Source of the DNA: a bacterium
GTDB lineage: Bacteria > UBP15 > UBA6099 > JAJRTR01
Direction: 5' to 3'
Length of the DNA: 22,912 nucleotides
Assembly (NCBI GenBank): GCA_024278215.1
Contig: JAJRTR010000175.1
Location: 1 to 22,912 of the forward strand
This document shows, in pieces, positions 21,713 to 22,912 of this stretch (position 1 is the first letter of the stretch; every line of letters begins with the position of its first letter). The notes under the pieces are model-generated. The model was given only the letters and a program-made list of their open reading frames with translations, was not told the DNA's origin and made no database searches. The position numbers and the translations under genes were made by a program.

Positions 21713-22739
21713 CTTCTATTCCTCCAAGCTGTCCGCAGGCCGCGCTGATTTCTTTTCCCCGGCTATCGCGCAGCAATACATCGTAACCCCTGTCGCGCAG
21801 AATCCCATGGAATCTTTCGATCCCGGCTTCACCCGGCCTTCTGTATTCAAGTTCCTCACACTCGTTGAACGGTATGAGGTTTATTTTACATTGAATACCC
21901 TTCAGAAGTCTACCCAGTTTTTCAGCATCACGCTCCGAGTCGTTTAAGCCCTCGAGCAGAACGTACTCGAAAGTTATTTTTCCACGCACCGGCGATTTGT
22001 AGTTTCGGCAGGCGTCGAGCAGCTTTTTAAGAGGATAGCGGCGCGTGACGGGCATGATGCGCGCGCGCAGTTTGCCGTCCGGCGCGTTGAGCGACACCGC
22101 CAGCCTGCCGAGTCCCAGCCTGCCGAACTGCCGCACCCTGTCGGTGATCCCCGAAGTCGACACAGTGATGCGCCGGGGCGCGATGCCCATCGCGCCGGGC
22201 GATGTCAGTGTTTGCAGAGCACGCACCACATTTGCGAAATTAAGAAACGGCTCACCCATACCCATAAAAACTATATTTGTTATCTCCGCGACGGGTCCGG
22301 CTTCCTTCCGCGACACCATTACCTGGTCGATGATCTCCGCCGCCTCGAGGTTCCGCCGGAAACCCCTCCTGCCCGTGAGACAGAACCGGCAGCCCAGTGC
22401 ACAGCCCGCCTGGCTCGACACGCACAGTGTGAGCCGGCCGCCCCCGGGTATCAGCACACTCTCGATCGTACGGCCATCGCCGAGTTCGTACAGGATTTTC
22501 TTCGCCCCGTCACTCGCGCACTCCACCTTCAACGGCCTCACGCTTATAACTTCAAACGCCTCCGACAACTGCCGTCTCAACAAAGAAGACAGGTTTGTCA
22601 TGGCATCGAAACTGTCCGCTTTTGCTTCGTACAGCCATTTCAGTATCTGGTCCGCGCGATATGCCGGTTCGCCCATCTGCTCCATTCGCACCCGCAGTTC
22701 ATCCGGCGACAGATTCTTAATTTTTTCTTTTGCACTCAT
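21699..22739 (-). CDS. rlmN: Dual-specificity 23S rRNA/tRNA adenine C2-methyltransferase RlmN
   Basis: RlmN is a radical-SAM enzyme that methylates A2503 of 23S rRNA and A37 of some tRNAs. The 346-residue protein has the radical-SAM cluster motif C113-x3-C117-x2-C120 (CALGCRFC), the GMGEPFLN SAM-binding block, and the second catalytic cysteine C335 in SAACGQL near the end. C-x-x-x-C-x-x-C spacing and PGGGRLTLCVSSQAGC are typical. The N-terminal RNA-binding helices (AYRADQILKWLY) are present. ATG at 22739 has a GGAA about 9 bases upstream. Its last bases overlap the following gene. Confident; Cfr is excluded by family signatures and context rather than by test. Confidence 0.95.
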   Translation of the reverse strand: MSAKEKIKNLSPDELRVRMEQMGEPAYRADQILKWLYEAKADSFDAMTNLSSLLRRQLSEAFEVISVRPLKVECASDGAKKILYELGDGRTIESVLIPGGGRLTLCVSSQAGCALGCRFCLTGRRGFRRNLEAAEIIDQVMVSRKEAGPVAEITNIVFMGMGEPFLNFANVVRALQTLTSPGAMGIAPRRITVSTSGITDRVRQFGRLGLGRLAVSLNAPDGKLRARIMPVTRRYPLKKLLDACRNYKSPVRGKITFEYVLLEGLNDSERDAEKLGRLLKGIQCKINLIPFNECEELEYRRPGEAGIERFHGILRDRGYDVLLRDSRGKEISAACGQLGGIEVGKT

Positions 22740-22789
22740 TATGCTTTTCCAACAGACTTTGGCGTCCGTATTGAAAATCAGCCTTCGTA

Positions 22790-22795
22790 ATTATA
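22790..22795 (-). promoter_or_regulatory. Possible -10 box for rlmN
   Basis: A perfect TATAAT on the minus strand lies 50 bases before the rlmN ATG and within the 88-base gap after the upstream partial gene. No good -35 was found at 16-18 bases, so rlmN may have its own weak promoter or be co-transcribed. Confidence 0.35.
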
Positions 22796-22827
22796 ATACT
22801 GGACAGTACCAAGTTCTGGATAATACT

Positions 22828-22912
22828 TTACCCCTTTTTTACTGATTTGCGAAGCTTGGCGAGTTCGACGGATAGGTCGATCCATTCGCCGGTAAGTTTT
22901 TTGAATTGCTTA
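22828..22912 (-). CDS. C-terminal end of an unidentified minus-strand gene
   Basis: An open frame enters from the window edge and ends at TAA (22828-22830). The last 27 residues end in KLTGEWIDLSVELAKLRKS and a lysine-rich tail, and look like a real amphipathic, basic helix. Codon use resembles the neighbours. Too little is visible to name the protein. It lies 88 bases upstream of rlmN on the same strand. Confidence 0.55.
   Translation of the reverse strand, partial: KQFKKLTGEWIDLSVELAKLRKSVKKG

Noticed and set aside
1-22912. tRNA, rRNA, CRISPR arrays, transposases or integrases
   Set aside because: Looked for by eye on both strands; no cloverleaf, regular repeat-spacer pattern or transposase/integrase motif was found. 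A small RNA could still be missed.

Overview
The window looks like chromosomal DNA of an anaerobic bacterium that uses folate-bound C1 units (Wood-Ljungdahl-type chemistry). Bacterial markers are ftsY, murI, a DacB-type penicillin-binding protein, ispD and rlmN. Genes start with clear Shine-Dalgarno sites, and several use GTG or TTG. No rRNA, tRNA, IS element, prophage or CRISPR array was seen, and I cannot name the phylum.

Left block (1-9788). It opens with the 3' end of ftsY (+). A minus-strand set follows: nucleotidyltransferase-fold protein, TPM-domain protein, LemA and a glycerophosphodiester phosphodiesterase-like protein. A small cysteine-rich DUF6485-type gene (+) converges on a LUD-domain gene (-). 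Next comes a minus-strand run, listed in transcription order: dacB (split by one in-frame TAA), murI, long-form hisG, a 69-residue membrane protein, and an exported redoxin-fold/beta-propeller fusion whose CxxC has become SxxS.

Middle (9789-12742). This is an AT-rich island with two long non-coding stretches around a lone ispD. It holds an 18-bp perfect palindrome, a dense cluster of GCAATA/TATTGC hexamers and a good sigma70-type promoter facing the operon to the right.

Right block (12743-21057). One plus-strand cluster reads hdrC-hdrB-hdrA-mvhD-metV-metF. It corresponds to the MetVF-HdrABC-MvhD methylenetetrahydrofolate reductase complex known from Moorella thermoacetica. HdrA here is about 1524 residues. 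It has two HdrA-type modules, and a complete GltD/NfnB-like NAD(P)H:FAD module sits inside the ferredoxin region of the first. The proposed role, which is inference, is a cytoplasmic flavin-based bifurcating complex coupling NAD(P)H and ferredoxin to reduction of methylene-H4folate to methyl-H4folate.

Right edge (21116-22912). rlmN overlaps an unrecognised 198-residue protein gene that begins at TTG, and the C-terminus of one more minus-strand gene is cut by the window end.
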